64,000 nucleotides of DNA, from contig JAEZCA010000068.1 of NCBI GenBank assembly GCA_023412665.1, positions 1 through 64,000 of the forward strand, given 5' to 3'. Source of the DNA: Bacillota bacterium (GTDB lineage Bacteria > Bacillota > Clostridia > Acetivibrionales > DTU013). A program made the translations under genes and the position numbers. The notes under the pieces were generated by a model, which searched no databases, was not told the DNA's origin, and saw nothing but the letters and a program-made list of their open reading frames with translations. This document shows positions 35,144-44,508 of this stretch, piece by piece; positions within the stretch are counted from its first letter, which is position 1; each line of letters begins with the position of its first letter.

Positions 35144-37332
35144 AGAGGGTCGAGATCAATGGGTTTGCTAAAATAAGGAACCTGGTGATTGCTCCGGGCA
35201 GCGGACTTAATGTCATTTACGGGGCTAATGAGGCTGGAAAGTCTACTGTCCAGAGGTTCATCAGAGCAATGCTTTACGGGGTCAGGAACGGACGTGAGCC
35301 GTCCGGGCTTCCTGCTGCGCAGAAAAGATTCATGCCATGGGACGGCGCTCCATATGGCGGCTCTATTATATATTCTCTTGATAATGGATCAACAATTCGA
35401 GCTGAAAGAAACTTTGATAAGAATACCGTTCGTATATTTGACGGCAGTTATAATGATATATCAGGGACATTCAGACTTGGTAAAGACAAGCTGCCTATGT
35501 TTGCTGACGAGCATCTGGGAATGGATGAAGCAACGTTTACAAGGACGGCCTTCATTGGTCAGATGGATGTCAGGATCGGCAGCAGCGGTTCGTCGGAACT
35601 GGCAGCAAGGCTTGCCAATGCTAAGGATACAGGGTCTGAAGGGTTGTCCTTCCAGAGAGCTGAGGCTGCTCTGGCAAATGCTCTGAAAAACAGGATAGGC
35701 ACTGAGAGAACCAGGACACAGCCGCTGGACAGGCTTGAAGCGAGGCTCAGGCAGCTCGAAGAAGAGCATGCCAGGCTGACATACCGGCAGAAGCAAAGGC
35801 AGAGCCTGAAAGATGAGCTGTCGGATGTAAAAGCCCGGCTTGCCGGCTTGGACGCGCAGGAGCAGTATCTGGCAATAGTTGAAGAGCTGATCGATACAAG
35901 AAAGAAGATAGATGCAGGCATAAAGAAAGAGACAAATCTCACAGAGACAGCCGCGCTGCTTAAGGACATGGACAGGAAGCTGTCCGGACTGCTGGAGCAG
36001 GAACGTGCCGCTGCGGAGAATACAGGCCGAAACGGTGGTACCAGCCGAGAATCCGGATATAGCGCCGATAGACCACAAAACAGCCGACGCTTTGAGAAGG
36101 TCAAGACTTTCCGCTTTGGTCCGGCAGTCCCGCTGCTCTGTTTTGCCGCTGCGCTGATATCGGGGGCGTTGCTGGTGTCCGCATTGACATCAGGGAGTCG
36201 GCCTGACGTACCGGCATCAATGCTTTTGTATGGGCTTGTTATGCTTATTTCCGCTATTGTGGGAACTATTTCCCTTGTTAAGGGAATGAAGGCCATGTAT
36301 AGCCGAACCGGAAATGTATCAGGCGGACTGACCGGCGCATATCACGGAAGCATAGGAGATGACGGCAGCACCGTTGATTTGGCAAATACAGGTGATACTA
36401 TATTGAGACCGGATGCCTTGAAGGAAAGGGCTGAGGGACTAGCCTTGCTGAAGCGGAATGCATTGAACAACGCTTCTTTGATATGCGGCAGCACGATGAG
36501 CCGCACTGAAGACGTGGAAAGGGCCTTGAGTCATACACGGACTGAGTTGGAGGAATTAAGCGCCAGACTACAGCGGAGAATTGAAGATGCAGGTAAGATT
36601 AAACAGCCTGCAGACAGCTATTTTACGGGGAAGGATCTGGATATGGTTATCTATGATACCGATATATCGAGCCTGGAATCAGTGCTGAGGGCTGAAATGG
36701 AAAGCGTCAGGCAGTCTGTGCTGAGTATGTCGCTGAGGGAAAAATACTGTGAAGGAATGGCTGACGATGACAAAGAGAGCGCTTATGAACTGCAGCGTGT
36801 GGTAGAAGAAACCGTTGCGGTAAAGGAGAAAATCGCGTATCTTAGAAATAAGGCAAATGCAATCAAGCTTGCTCATGAGGTCCTATTGGAAGCCGGCATG
36901 GAAATCAGGCGTGATTTTGCTCCCGGTCTGAATAGCAGAATGAGCAGTATAATAGCGGGTATAACAGGACAAAGGTATACGGATCTCAGAGGGGATGAGG
37001 CTCTGTTGCTCAATGCAGCCGCACCGGAATACGGGGAAGTTAAAAATGTACTCCTGCTCAGCGGTGGTACGGCTGATCAGATGTACCTGGCGATGAGGCT
37101 TGCCATGACAGGTCTTTTGACTAAGGGGTCCGAGAGCCTGCCGTTAATAATGGATGAAGTATTTTCTCAGTTTGATGACAACAGGACTGCTCTTGCGTTA
37201 AAATATTTACATAATGAGTACAGAGGCAGCCAGATATTCATTTTTACCTGCAAACAGCGGGAGGTGGAGCTGGCGAGGCAGATTTACGGCGACAGAATGA
37301 ATTTTGTGGAGTTGGGGCATGAAGATTTTTAA
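35134..37332 (+). CDS. yhaN: YhaN-like SMC/Rad50-type ATPase with central membrane pair
   Basis: The protein has 732 residues. Walker A is GANEAGKST (about 28-36); the C-terminal lobe carries the signature LLSGGTADQMYLAMRLA and Walker B LPLIMDEVFSQFDD. Coiled-coil arms (about 190-300 and 440-620) flank two hydrophobic segments (about 329-345 and 360-380), as in YhaN of Bacillus, which is longer (over 900 residues); the arms here are shortened. It is expected to act with YhaO on DNA ends near the membrane. The start is set by GGAAAGGT and the overlap with yhaO. The first base of the next gene lies inside its end. Confidence 0.88.
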   Translation: MRIERVEINGFAKIRNLVIAPGSGLNVIYGANEAGKSTVQRFIRAMLYGVRNGREPSGLPAAQKRFMPWDGAPYGGSIIYSLDNGSTIRAERNFDKNTVRIFDGSYNDISGTFRLGKDKLPMFADEHLGMDEATFTRTAFIGQMDVRIGSSGSSELAARLANAKDTGSEGLSFQRAEAALANALKNRIGTERTRTQPLDRLEARLRQLEEEHARLTYRQKQRQSLKDELSDVKARLAGLDAQEQYLAIVEELIDTRKKIDAGIKKETNLTETAALLKDMDRKLSGLLEQERAAAENTGRNGGTSRESGYSADRPQNSRRFEKVKTFRFGPAVPLLCFAAALISGALLVSALTSGSRPDVPASMLLYGLVMLISAIVGTISLVKGMKAMYSRTGNVSGGLTGAYHGSIGDDGSTVDLANTGDTILRPDALKERAEGLALLKRNALNNASLICGSTMSRTEDVERALSHTRTELEELSARLQRRIEDAGKIKQPADSYFTGKDLDMVIYDTDISSLESVLRAEMESVRQSVLSMSLREKYCEGMADDDKESAYELQRVVEETVAVKEKIAYLRNKANAIKLAHEVLLEAGMEIRRDFAPGLNSRMSSIIAGITGQRYTDLRGDEALLLNAAAPEYGEVKNVLLLSGGTADQMYLAMRLAMTGLLTKGSESLPLIMDEVFSQFDDNRTALALKYLHNEYRGSQIFIFTCKQREVELARQIYGDRMNFVELGHEDF

Positions 37333-38323
37333 CAGGGGTTTAAGGCAGAATGCATTAAAAGGTCAGGTACTTGCAGTTGTACTGCTTCTTTTTGTATTGC
37401 TCTGCGGCTGTGCGGACAGAGATACCCAGGTGTCGGCGTCTGCTGATGGCACCTCAGAGCCGGGGGCAAATGCGGAGCAGTCGGTGGAATATATTTACGG
37501 AATACCTATGGATGAGACTGCTGCTGTAGTGACCGAGAGTGTAGCTGATATTTTTGAGAAGCCGGACGTCAAATCCGGCCGCATCACCCAGGTGCTGTGC
37601 AATCAGCCCGTCAGCGTATTTAGTAATAATGGCGGCTGGGCGAATGTAAAAACCATCAACGGCATTACAGGATGGATAAAGTCAAGATATATCAGCGACG
37701 ATGTATCAAGCATCACAGGCAGGGTCTACACGTACAGGATAATTGTAACGAGCAGGGAAAAGACCGTTTATTCAGGGCCTAGCGGAGGAATAACCCAGGT
37801 CAGCGCCCAAATGGGAACTGAATTTTATGCTTTTAACAATATAGATGATGCCTATGAGGTGTTCCTGCCGGGAAATACAACAGGCTGGCTCAGGGGGAGC
37901 GGTATTATTCGTGTACCTACCGGCGACGCCATACCTGTTACCAATGCTGATGATTTTGCGGCTACAGCGCTCCGGTTTAAGGGGACGACCTTTATGCTCG
38001 GCGGTATGAGCTCTATAGGCATTGATTCGCCCAGCTTAGTTTATATTTGTGCACGGATCAACGGCATTAATCTGCCAACAACTATCGAAGGCCAAATGTC
38101 TACAGGAACCGAGATAGAAATTGATGATGCAAAAGCAGGAGACCTGGTTTTCCTGTCGGGGACCGGCGACAACGAGGCAGGTACTGTTACCTGCGTAGGT
38201 GTCAGTATCGGAGACGGCAGCTATTTATACTCGGGACGGAAAACCGGATATGTGGCCATAGGTGATATATACAGGGAAAACCCCGATGGGGTGGTGGTGG
38301 CTGTCAGAAGGATATTCAATTAG
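37319..38323 (+). CDS. SH3-domain lipoprotein with an NlpC/P60-like domain lacking catalytic residues
   Basis: The protein has 334 residues. The signal peptide ends in lipobox VLLCGC. Two SH3b-type domains follow (about 70-130 and 140-190). The C-terminal domain (about 205-334) has the NlpC/P60 outline: FKGTTFMLGGMSSIGID before the nucleophile position and DAKAGDLVFLSG and VGVSIGDGSYLYSGR after it. At the Cys position of the GxDCSG motif stands Ser 237 (GIDSPS). At the catalytic His before VGxxIGDG stands Cys 292. It is thus probably not a peptidase but a wall-binding relative. The start at 37319 overlaps the end of yhaN by 14 bases. Confidence 0.8.
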   Translation: MKIFNRGLRQNALKGQVLAVVLLLFVLLCGCADRDTQVSASADGTSEPGANAEQSVEYIYGIPMDETAAVVTESVADIFEKPDVKSGRITQVLCNQPVSVFSNNGGWANVKTINGITGWIKSRYISDDVSSITGRVYTYRIIVTSREKTVYSGPSGGITQVSAQMGTEFYAFNNIDDAYEVFLPGNTTGWLRGSGIIRVPTGDAIPVTNADDFAATALRFKGTTFMLGGMSSIGIDSPSLVYICARINGINLPTTIEGQMSTGTEIEIDDAKAGDLVFLSGTGDNEAGTVTCVGVSIGDGSYLYSGRKTGYVAIGDIYRENPDGVVVAVRRIFN

Positions 38324-38344
38324 ACAGATCAATACATGCGGCAT

Positions 38345-38500
38345 TATAGCGAGGCGAATAATGGGCCCCAGCCCCACCTCTATACGTATTTTCAGACCTT
38401 CAGGCTGAAAAATGCTTGGTGGCGGGTACCATTCGGCCTTTCAGATATTTTCTTTCGATCAATCGAAAGAAAACGATACGGGCATATCTCCCGCCTCGTT
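38345..38500 (+). repeat. Dispersed palindromic repeat, copy f (long form)
   Basis: It starts TATAGCGAGGCG and holds the same GGGCCCC/CCCACCTC insert as copy b. It also has TTTTCAG...CTGAAAAA and TTTTCTTTCGAT / ATCGAAAGAAAA hairpins, and ends CCCGCCTCGTT. It fills the gap between convergent genes and ends five bases from the glycosyltransferase stop. Confidence 0.75.
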
Positions 38501-38505
38501 ATTGC

Positions 38506-39657
38506 TTATCGTATATATTCACCGGTTTGCAGGGTAAATTCACTGTATTTCATTGCAAGCCTGCAGATCAGTCTTACAATATCCTCACATGCATTGGGCA
38601 TTGCCAGATTTGCCGCTCCGGCAGACATCCTCCGAAGCAGGAATGGGTTGTCCAGAGCTTTTTTCAGAACGTCTGTAAGAGATCTGTCATTTGGAAGGCT
38701 CATTGCTGCACCGGCATTCTTGAGGAATTCTGCGTTTCTCTCCTCCTGACCAGGAATCGGATCCATTATAAATATCGGCAGCCCTTTGACCAGTGCTTCA
38801 GATATGGTGACGCCGCCAGGTTTTGTGATGATTGCGCTGGCCGCATCCATAAGCCTGCTTATGCTATGTGTGTACCCCAGTACTATTGCCGGTCTTGCAG
38901 ATTTTGACGAAAGCCTTTCGAGCTCTTCCTTCAGTTTTTTATTCTGTCCTGTTACAGCAACTATGCTGATTTCTTTCTCAAGCTCCAGAAGTGAGGCGAA
39001 TACAGACTTCATGTTGCACAAGCCCAAGCTGCCCCCCATTAACAGTATTACAGGCTTTTCTACCGGAGCTGTATGTTTTTTTGTTTCACTGCTGCTGTTA
39101 TTGTTTGTGAATTGCTTTGTTACCGGAATGCCATACGGGTATATCCGGTCTCTTCTGATCCCCATCCTTGCCATATCTGACTTTATGCTTTCATGGGCTA
39201 CTATGAAGGCGTCAGTCTCTTCCAGCTTCCAGAAAAAATGGTTTGTATAATCAGTCACGATACCGACTAGAGGGATCTGCAGGCCACTTGTTTTTTTCAG
39301 CCGGGATACCATCATAAGCGGCATAGTATGTGTGCAGACAACGGCGTCGGGCATCTCCTCCAGAAGCAGCTTCATCAGCCTTGGGGCCAGCATGCTGTTG
39401 AAGCTTTTGACAAAATCCGTGTATACCTCATCTCTTTCAGAGAGATCGTATAGTTTTCCGTATATGTATGGAGCTCTTCTGATTGTCTGCAGGTATGTTC
39501 CTGTTATCAGCCTGTCGATTACAGGATTTATGTAATTCAGAGCATCGACGAGCCTTGTCCTGCATCCCGGAATCCGGCTTTCCATATGCTCCATAAGGGC
39601 TTGTGAAGCTTTGACATGACCGCCTCCGGTGGATGCGGTCAGGAATAATATATTCAT
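38506..39657 (-). CDS. UgtP/MurG-like diacylglycerol glycosyltransferase
   Basis: The protein has 383 residues and starts after GGAGGTAGGGAATCG; an upstream in-frame ATG overlaps nothing useful. The N-terminus, NILFLTASTGGGHVKASQAL, is the glycine-rich lipid-acceptor loop of MGDG synthase / UgtP enzymes. The C-terminal half carries GGSLG (about 225) and the nucleotide-sugar motif ITKPGGVTISEAL (about 290-302). It likely transfers a hexose from a UDP-sugar to diacylglycerol, giving membrane glycolipids or a lipoteichoic acid anchor. It is peripheral on the inner membrane face. Confidence 0.88.
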   Translation of the reverse strand: MNILFLTASTGGGHVKASQALMEHMESRIPGCRTRLVDALNYINPVIDRLITGTYLQTIRRAPYIYGKLYDLSERDEVYTDFVKSFNSMLAPRLMKLLLEEMPDAVVCTHTMPLMMVSRLKKTSGLQIPLVGIVTDYTNHFFWKLEETDAFIVAHESIKSDMARMGIRRDRIYPYGIPVTKQFTNNNSSSETKKHTAPVEKPVILLMGGSLGLCNMKSVFASLLELEKEISIVAVTGQNKKLKEELERLSSKSARPAIVLGYTHSISRLMDAASAIITKPGGVTISEALVKGLPIFIMDPIPGQEERNAEFLKNAGAAMSLPNDRSLTDVLKKALDNPFLLRRMSAGAANLAMPNACEDIVRLICRLAMKYSEFTLQTGEYIR

Positions 39658-39816
39658 CGATTCCCTACCTCCGCTATACATTATTAGCAAATTTGACCTC
39701 TGTTATTACATTTTCACCTCTTTCGGCCTTTTCTCCGGAATATTTTTTTCCATTGTGAAGAGAATAATATCGAGGCGATTATTTTATCCCTGAATGCTAT
39801 TAGAGGAGGGTACACC

Positions 39817-40290
39817 TTGAAGTTCAGAAAAACCGCTTTACTTATTGCAGGGCTTATTTTAGCAGCAATGTGCGCAGTCGTCGGCCCTGATCCTTTATTC
39901 AGACTGAATGCTGCATATGCTCAGAACAGCAGCGTCAGTGAGGAACAGCTTCTTGCCAGAGCAATCAATGGAGAAGCCAGAGGTGAGCCGTACGAAGGCC
40001 AGGTGGCCGTTGGCGCTGTAATTTTGAACAGGGTCAAGGACCCCAATTTTCCCAACACAGTAGCAGGTGTGATTTACCAGCCTGGGGCTTTCACTGCAGT
40101 GTCCGACGGCCAGATAAATGTGCCGATAGACCCCGGTTCCACGGTTGTAAGGGCTGCTCGTGACGCATTGAACGGATGGGATCCCACAGATGGCTGTATT
40201 TACTATTGGAATCCCGCCACCGCAACCAGCTCATGGATCTGGAGCAGAAAGATCGTAACAAAGATTGGAAAGCACAATTTTGGAGTATGA
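39817..40290 (+). CDS. sleB: Spore cortex-lytic / cell-wall hydrolase SleB
   Basis: The protein has 157 residues and starts at TTG directly after AGAGGAGGGTACACC. A signal peptide (about 1-35, ending AAYA) precedes the SleB catalytic domain: LLARAINGEARGEPYEGQVA with the catalytic Glu, VAVGAVILNRVKDP, and the conserved YYWNPATATSSWIWSR. The N-terminal peptidoglycan-binding domain of Bacillus SleB is absent, as in shorter clostridial forms. It lytically cleaves the muramic-lactam cortex during germination. The ypeB gene follows, which fits the usual sleB-ypeB pair. Confidence 0.92.
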   Translation: MKFRKTALLIAGLILAAMCAVVGPDPLFRLNAAYAQNSSVSEEQLLARAINGEARGEPYEGQVAVGAVILNRVKDPNFPNTVAGVIYQPGAFTAVSDGQINVPIDPGSTVVRAARDALNGWDPTDGCIYYWNPATATSSWIWSRKIVTKIGKHNFGV

Positions 40291-40389
40291 TGAATCAGCT
40301 GTGATATAGCCGGTTCATTGAAGCATGTGCGGAACGGAAATTACCGGACGCATGGGTAATAAAGGAGATTCTTAGGGAGGTAGGAAGCA

Positions 40390-41781
40390 TTGGGCATACG
40401 TGATAAACTGCTGGATTTTAAAAGAAGACTATCTGACAGAAAAATGTACAGCATTGTTATAGTGGTTATCTCAGCAATATCAATATGGGGAATTTATCAG
40501 TTCAAACATGCTGCAAACTTGAGACAGGAGCTTGACAGCCAATATAACAGGGCATTTTATGAAATGGTCGGATATGTGAACAATGTTGAAACGCTTCTGG
40601 CTAAATCCATGGTCAGCACAACTACAGAAAGAACAGCGATCACACTCCAGGAGGCCTGGAAGCAAGCTGACCTGGCCCAGACGAATCTGGGACAGCTGCC
40701 GGTCACTCAGCCTGTACTGGCAAGCACATCAAAATTTCTGAACCAGGTGGGAGATCTCAGCCTGGCGCTTGATAATCAAAATATTAAGGGCAAGTCGCTC
40801 AACGATGAGCAGTATGGAATGGTCGAAAAGCTATATAAATATTCATCTTCATTAAACGAGAAGCTCAAGGATCTGCAGGATGATCTGAATGCAGGGCGAC
40901 TGAAATGGGGAGAGCTTGCCAGTAAAGGAACCAGATTATTCAGCAAGACCAAGCCCGGTGAAATGATGAAAAAGTTCGAGACTGTCGGAGATAATTTTAA
41001 GGACTACCCTACGCTTATCTATGATGGTCCGTTTTCTGATCATATGATCACTGCAGAAGCCCGCGGGCTTACCGGGGATAATATGAGTGCAGGGAGTGCA
41101 AAGGAGAAAGTCACGGAATTCCTGGGGAAGGATCGTGTCCAGGAAGTAAAGGATACGGGCAAAAGTGATCATGGTCCTATAAAAACCTACAGTTTTCAAA
41201 CCAAGCTAAAAAACATGCCTGATGATCAGGTAATAGACATAGCTGTCACACAAAAGGGAGGTCATGTTGAATGGATGCTCAACAACAGGCCGGTTAACGA
41301 GGCAAAGCTTGATATGGAAAAGGCGAAGAAGGCCGGAATAGATTTCCTAAAGGAAAAGGGCTATGACAACATGAAGGATACCTACTATATCAAGCAGGAT
41401 AATACAGCAACTATCAATTATGCATATATACAGGATGATGTGACGATATATCCGGACCTGATCAAGCTTAAGGTTGCGCTGGATACAGGAGAGATAACCG
41501 GTATGGAAGCGAAAACCTACCTGAGCAATCATATAGAACGCGACATCCCTGATCCCAAAATTTCCATGGAGGAGGCCAGGAAGAAGATCAACGGTAAAAT
41601 GGAGGTGTTGAGCTCAGGCCTGGCATTCATACCCACAGACTACAAAAAAGAGCTGTTCTGCTATGAGTTTAAGGGAAAGCTCAACGGCAAGGATTTTCTG
41701 GTTTACATCAATGCCGAAACAGGAGAAGAGGAAGATATATTGATGATAGTCGACACACCAAACGGAATACTTACCATGTAG
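40390..41781 (+). CDS. ypeB: Germination protein YpeB
   Basis: The protein has 463 residues and starts at TTG after TAGGGAGGTAGGAAGCA. An N-terminal membrane helix (about 20-38) is followed by a helical YpeB_N domain (about 40-220) and PepSY-type repeats (about 225-455), with EAKTYLSNHIERDIPDPKIS between. YpeB protects and localises SleB in the spore and is cut during germination. It lies 99 bp downstream of sleB. Confidence 0.92.
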   Translation: MGIRDKLLDFKRRLSDRKMYSIVIVVISAISIWGIYQFKHAANLRQELDSQYNRAFYEMVGYVNNVETLLAKSMVSTTTERTAITLQEAWKQADLAQTNLGQLPVTQPVLASTSKFLNQVGDLSLALDNQNIKGKSLNDEQYGMVEKLYKYSSSLNEKLKDLQDDLNAGRLKWGELASKGTRLFSKTKPGEMMKKFETVGDNFKDYPTLIYDGPFSDHMITAEARGLTGDNMSAGSAKEKVTEFLGKDRVQEVKDTGKSDHGPIKTYSFQTKLKNMPDDQVIDIAVTQKGGHVEWMLNNRPVNEAKLDMEKAKKAGIDFLKEKGYDNMKDTYYIKQDNTATINYAYIQDDVTIYPDLIKLKVALDTGEITGMEAKTYLSNHIERDIPDPKISMEEARKKINGKMEVLSSGLAFIPTDYKKELFCYEFKGKLNGKDFLVYINAETGEEEDILMIVDTPNGILTM

Positions 41782-41818
41782 ATCAGCCTTGAGTAATTAA
41801 TTGCATTTCCGGGAATAT

Positions 41819-41864
41819 GGGGCAGCGCTTTTTTGAAAGCAATGCCCCTGTTTTCGGGGGGGGG
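41819..41864 (+). terminator. Hairpin and nine-G run after ypeB
   Basis: GGGGCA / TGCCCC with inner GCTTT/AAAGC (41819-41848) is followed by TGTTTTC and nine consecutive G (41856-41864). A terminator for ypeB or the convergent dnaI-like gene is likely. The G-run may be length-variable. Confidence 0.5.
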
Positions 41865-41911
41865 ACAGGGGTGTAGTCCCGTGCTCTGTGGCACTGACCT
41901 CAGTCAGTATT

Positions 41912-42940
41912 TCAGGCCTTCTTCATTCGGATGTCATCGCCTGCGAAGCGGAAGATGTCAAAACCGCCTGTTATTCTTGAAACGATCCTTTCGTCATAAT
42001 ACTCAAACAGCTTTTTCAGGTCGATGTTTGTAGCAATTACGGTTTTACATGGTCTTTTGATATCATTTGACATCCTGGTATCGATAATATTCAATAGCTC
42101 AGCGTAACGCATCGCGGTTGGTGATTCAGTTCCGAGATCGTCTATTATCAGAAGCTCTGTTTCGAGTATGTTTTTATACAAAGAGGAATCGTAATCCTCA
42201 TTGTTATTAGTATTATACCGGTACTCATATATAGTATTGAACAGGGCAGGAGCTGTCTGGTAAAGGACAGTATGCCCGGATCTCATCAGGTCCATTGAAA
42301 GACACACTGCCATAAATGTCTTCCCGACTCCGGTAGGACCGCAGAAAAGGAGATTCTTTATATCCGGGCTGCCAAAGTTCTTGATGAAATTGCGGCAGTT
42401 ATCCAGTATCCCCGTGATCTGTCGGCGGGGAGACTTCTTGATGCCGTACTTCTCCTCATTGACCGTATCCGGGTAAAACTCCGTATTGAAGCATTCCAGC
42501 CCGCCATTGCCTGCGATGCATATATTTGACTGATCGTACAGATGGTTTATAAGAAGCTGACGATAGCAAATGCACAGTGTGTCGCCATCTCCGTCAGGTG
42601 AGGCGACTATGCCGGTATCGGAGCATTTTTGACACTCATATACCGGGTTCAGGTAATCCTTGTCATAGTCATTGGCTGCCAGAAGATCGGATCTTTCCTT
42701 CCTGAGCTGTTCTATAGTGCTCGAGAGCCGGGCTGCTGCGCTGTCGGAAGGCACTGTTCCCAGAAGTATCGCTTTATTGTATTTCAAGCCTGCAGCATGG
42801 ATCTCCCTCTCAATCTCTTCAAGCCGCGGGATGTGGTAATAAAGCCCTGCTTTTCTTTCTTCCAGCTGATCCTGAGCCCTTTTGCGTTTTTTCTCATATT
42901 CGTTTTTTATGAACTGATGTATATTGAGACTCGTGCCCAT
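41912..42940 (-). CDS. dnaI: DnaI/DnaC-like helicase-loader ATPase
   Basis: The protein has 342 residues. A charged helical N-terminus (about 1-100) precedes a zinc-binding segment with CQKCSDTG (about 108-115) and CICY (about 127). An AAA domain follows: Walker A GPTGVGKT (about 193-200), Walker B LLIIDDLGTE and a sensor region VIATNIDLKKL. It loads the replicative helicase onto DNA. It lies 77 bp downstream of a DnaD-domain gene on the same strand; the two form a primosome unit common in Clostridia. Confidence 0.9.
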   Translation of the reverse strand: MGTSLNIHQFIKNEYEKKRKRAQDQLEERKAGLYYHIPRLEEIEREIHAAGLKYNKAILLGTVPSDSAAARLSSTIEQLRKERSDLLAANDYDKDYLNPVYECQKCSDTGIVASPDGDGDTLCICYRQLLINHLYDQSNICIAGNGGLECFNTEFYPDTVNEEKYGIKKSPRRQITGILDNCRNFIKNFGSPDIKNLLFCGPTGVGKTFMAVCLSMDLMRSGHTVLYQTAPALFNTIYEYRYNTNNNEDYDSSLYKNILETELLIIDDLGTESPTAMRYAELLNIIDTRMSNDIKRPCKTVIATNIDLKKLFEYYDERIVSRITGGFDIFRFAGDDIRMKKA

Positions 42941-43017
42941 TAATCCAATCCTCTCAAAAAAACATTATTATCCTATTTGTTTTATCTGTCATTTGAATAT
43001 CAATATAGGTTTAATTG

Positions 43018-43998
43018 TCAAACATCCTTATAGAGCTTATCAAAATATTCATCATCATATTTTCGCTGATCAAAATTGCCCTTTTGAGGGATAGTCTTCT
43101 CCCTTGCTTTGGGCTTCCCTGGGTCAGATGGTCTTTTCTCTCCTTCAGCTGCGGTGATCTCGTCTTTTGTCTTATATCCCTTGTCATGCCAGTTGGTCAG
43201 TATTTTGTTGATATACTCGAAGCTCGGATTTACAGCTGAAGTCGTTCGTTTAAGGGCAAGTTCTATGATACCGCCGTCATAACCGTATTCAGAAACCCAT
43301 TTCTCAACATAAGCCTCCTCGTACTCTGTTAAGAGTCCCTGCTTTCTGAGCTTCTTTAGTATCATTCCACGTATGTCCTTTATCTTTTGGGCTTCCATGG
43401 AGTATTTATCCAGATCGAAGCTGTTGCGGATGTTTTTGCTGTGCCAGTTATCTGCGACCTTTGCAATATACTGGCGGGAAAGGGCCTTATAGTCATAGCA
43501 GTGCTTGAACAGGGCAAACATAACGTCTTCCTCGAACTGATACTTGTCAAACCATGAGTCTATGTCCGTATACCAGGAAGGTGACATGACACCTTGAAAA
43601 AACGCATTGTTTATGCTTGAAATGAAGCGGCTGCGCTTTTTGCTCCGTTCGCTGCTGAGTTCGGCCTCTTCCGGTGTGGACGTTGTCTTTGCGCGGTAGA
43701 CCTTTTTTATTTCCCTCTCCTTAAGATCGGTGATGCTGATGATGTTTTCATTCGTCCCTCTTGATAAAAGGCCAAGCTCTTCGAGACGAACAAGAGCTTC
43801 CTTCACCCGTGGCGTCTGCAGCTCCAGCTTCCTTGCTATATCCTCAGAAGAGGGGTTTTTTCTGTATTTGCCCAAGAACACGCAATATAGATATACCTTG
43901 ATAAAGTCGCTTTCCAGCGACGGCATGTACTCTGAGATAAAAACATCCGGTATGAGTGTATCTGAATAAAGCATTGATAAGTTCGCATCAAAAACCAT
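43018..43998 (-). CDS. dnaD: DnaD-domain replication protein
   Basis: The protein has 326 residues. An N-terminal winged-helix DDBH1-type part (about 20-100, with KNPSSEDIARKLELQTPRVK) is followed by a DnaD/DnaB_2 C-terminal domain (about 150-275) with YEEAYVEKWVSEYGYDGGII and INKILTNWHDKGYKT, the YxxxIxxxW-type motif of the family. The tail, FDQRKYDDEYFDKLYKDV, is typical. It acts upstream of DnaI in replication initiation and restart. Confidence 0.9.
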   Translation of the reverse strand: MVFDANLSMLYSDTLIPDVFISEYMPSLESDFIKVYLYCVFLGKYRKNPSSEDIARKLELQTPRVKEALVRLEELGLLSRGTNENIISITDLKEREIKKVYRAKTTSTPEEAELSSERSKKRSRFISSINNAFFQGVMSPSWYTDIDSWFDKYQFEEDVMFALFKHCYDYKALSRQYIAKVADNWHSKNIRNSFDLDKYSMEAQKIKDIRGMILKKLRKQGLLTEYEEAYVEKWVSEYGYDGGIIELALKRTTSAVNPSFEYINKILTNWHDKGYKTKDEITAAEGEKRPSDPGKPKAREKTIPQKGNFDQRKYDDEYFDKLYKDV

Positions 43999-44293
43999 TA
44001 AAATGACCTCGCTACTATATATCTGTATGTATTTGGTATGCTATCTGTCATTATCCACCGTAGGACATTGATTCATTATCCATTATATCACACACACTGC
44101 GTGATAAAAACTATTAAAACCATGTGACATTTCATAGCACAGCGAAATCCGTTTGATGGGTGTAAATCTGCATTTGCAGCTCATGCTGCATTTCATGAAA
44201 TACCTTATTTGCTGAAATCCACATAAATACAGTTGATTTTTGGCTGGGAAAGTATTATCATATATTATGCACTGTAGATAAGTGCGGTAATAT

Positions 44294-44370
44294 GCGCCCA
44301 TAGCTCAATTGGATAGAGCGTCTGGCTACGGACCAGAAGGTTGTGGATTCGATCTCTGCTGGGCGCGCCA
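44294..44370 (+). tRNA. tRNA-Arg (anticodon ACG)
   Basis: This is a complete cloverleaf of 77 bases. The acceptor stem is GCGCCCA / TGGGCGC and CCA is encoded. The D-arm has GCTC/GAGC; the anticodon stem TCTGG / CCAGA holds loop CTACGGA with anticodon ACG at its centre. The T-loop TTCGATC is near the standard TTCRANC. It reads CGU (and CGC/CGA by A34 deamination to inosine). A terminator follows two bases later. Confidence 0.95.
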
Positions 44371-44371
44371 G

Positions 44372-44412
44372 AAAAGGCCGATACTTCAAGGATATGAGGT
44401 ATCGGCCTTTTT
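44372..44412 (+). terminator. Terminator of tRNA-Arg
   Basis: A 13-bp stem, AAAAGGCCGATAC / GTATCGGCCTTTT, ends in TTTTT. Confidence 0.9.
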
Positions 44413-44508
44413 GCAGAAAAAGGGTTGGCTGTTTGTATTATTAATAGTAAAATACTTGTATGTGTACAAAACTTTTGATTATATAAATCAAATACAGGGG
44501 GCTTTGAT

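Noticed and set aside
35559..36296. Long minus-strand open frame inside yhaN
   Set aside because: Low-complexity Ser/Leu content from the antisense of Glu/Lys/Ala-rich coiled-coil codons; no ribosome-binding site.
44053..44061. TTATCCACC near tRNA-Arg as another DnaA box
   Set aside because: The last base does not match and it stands alone with no promoter relation.
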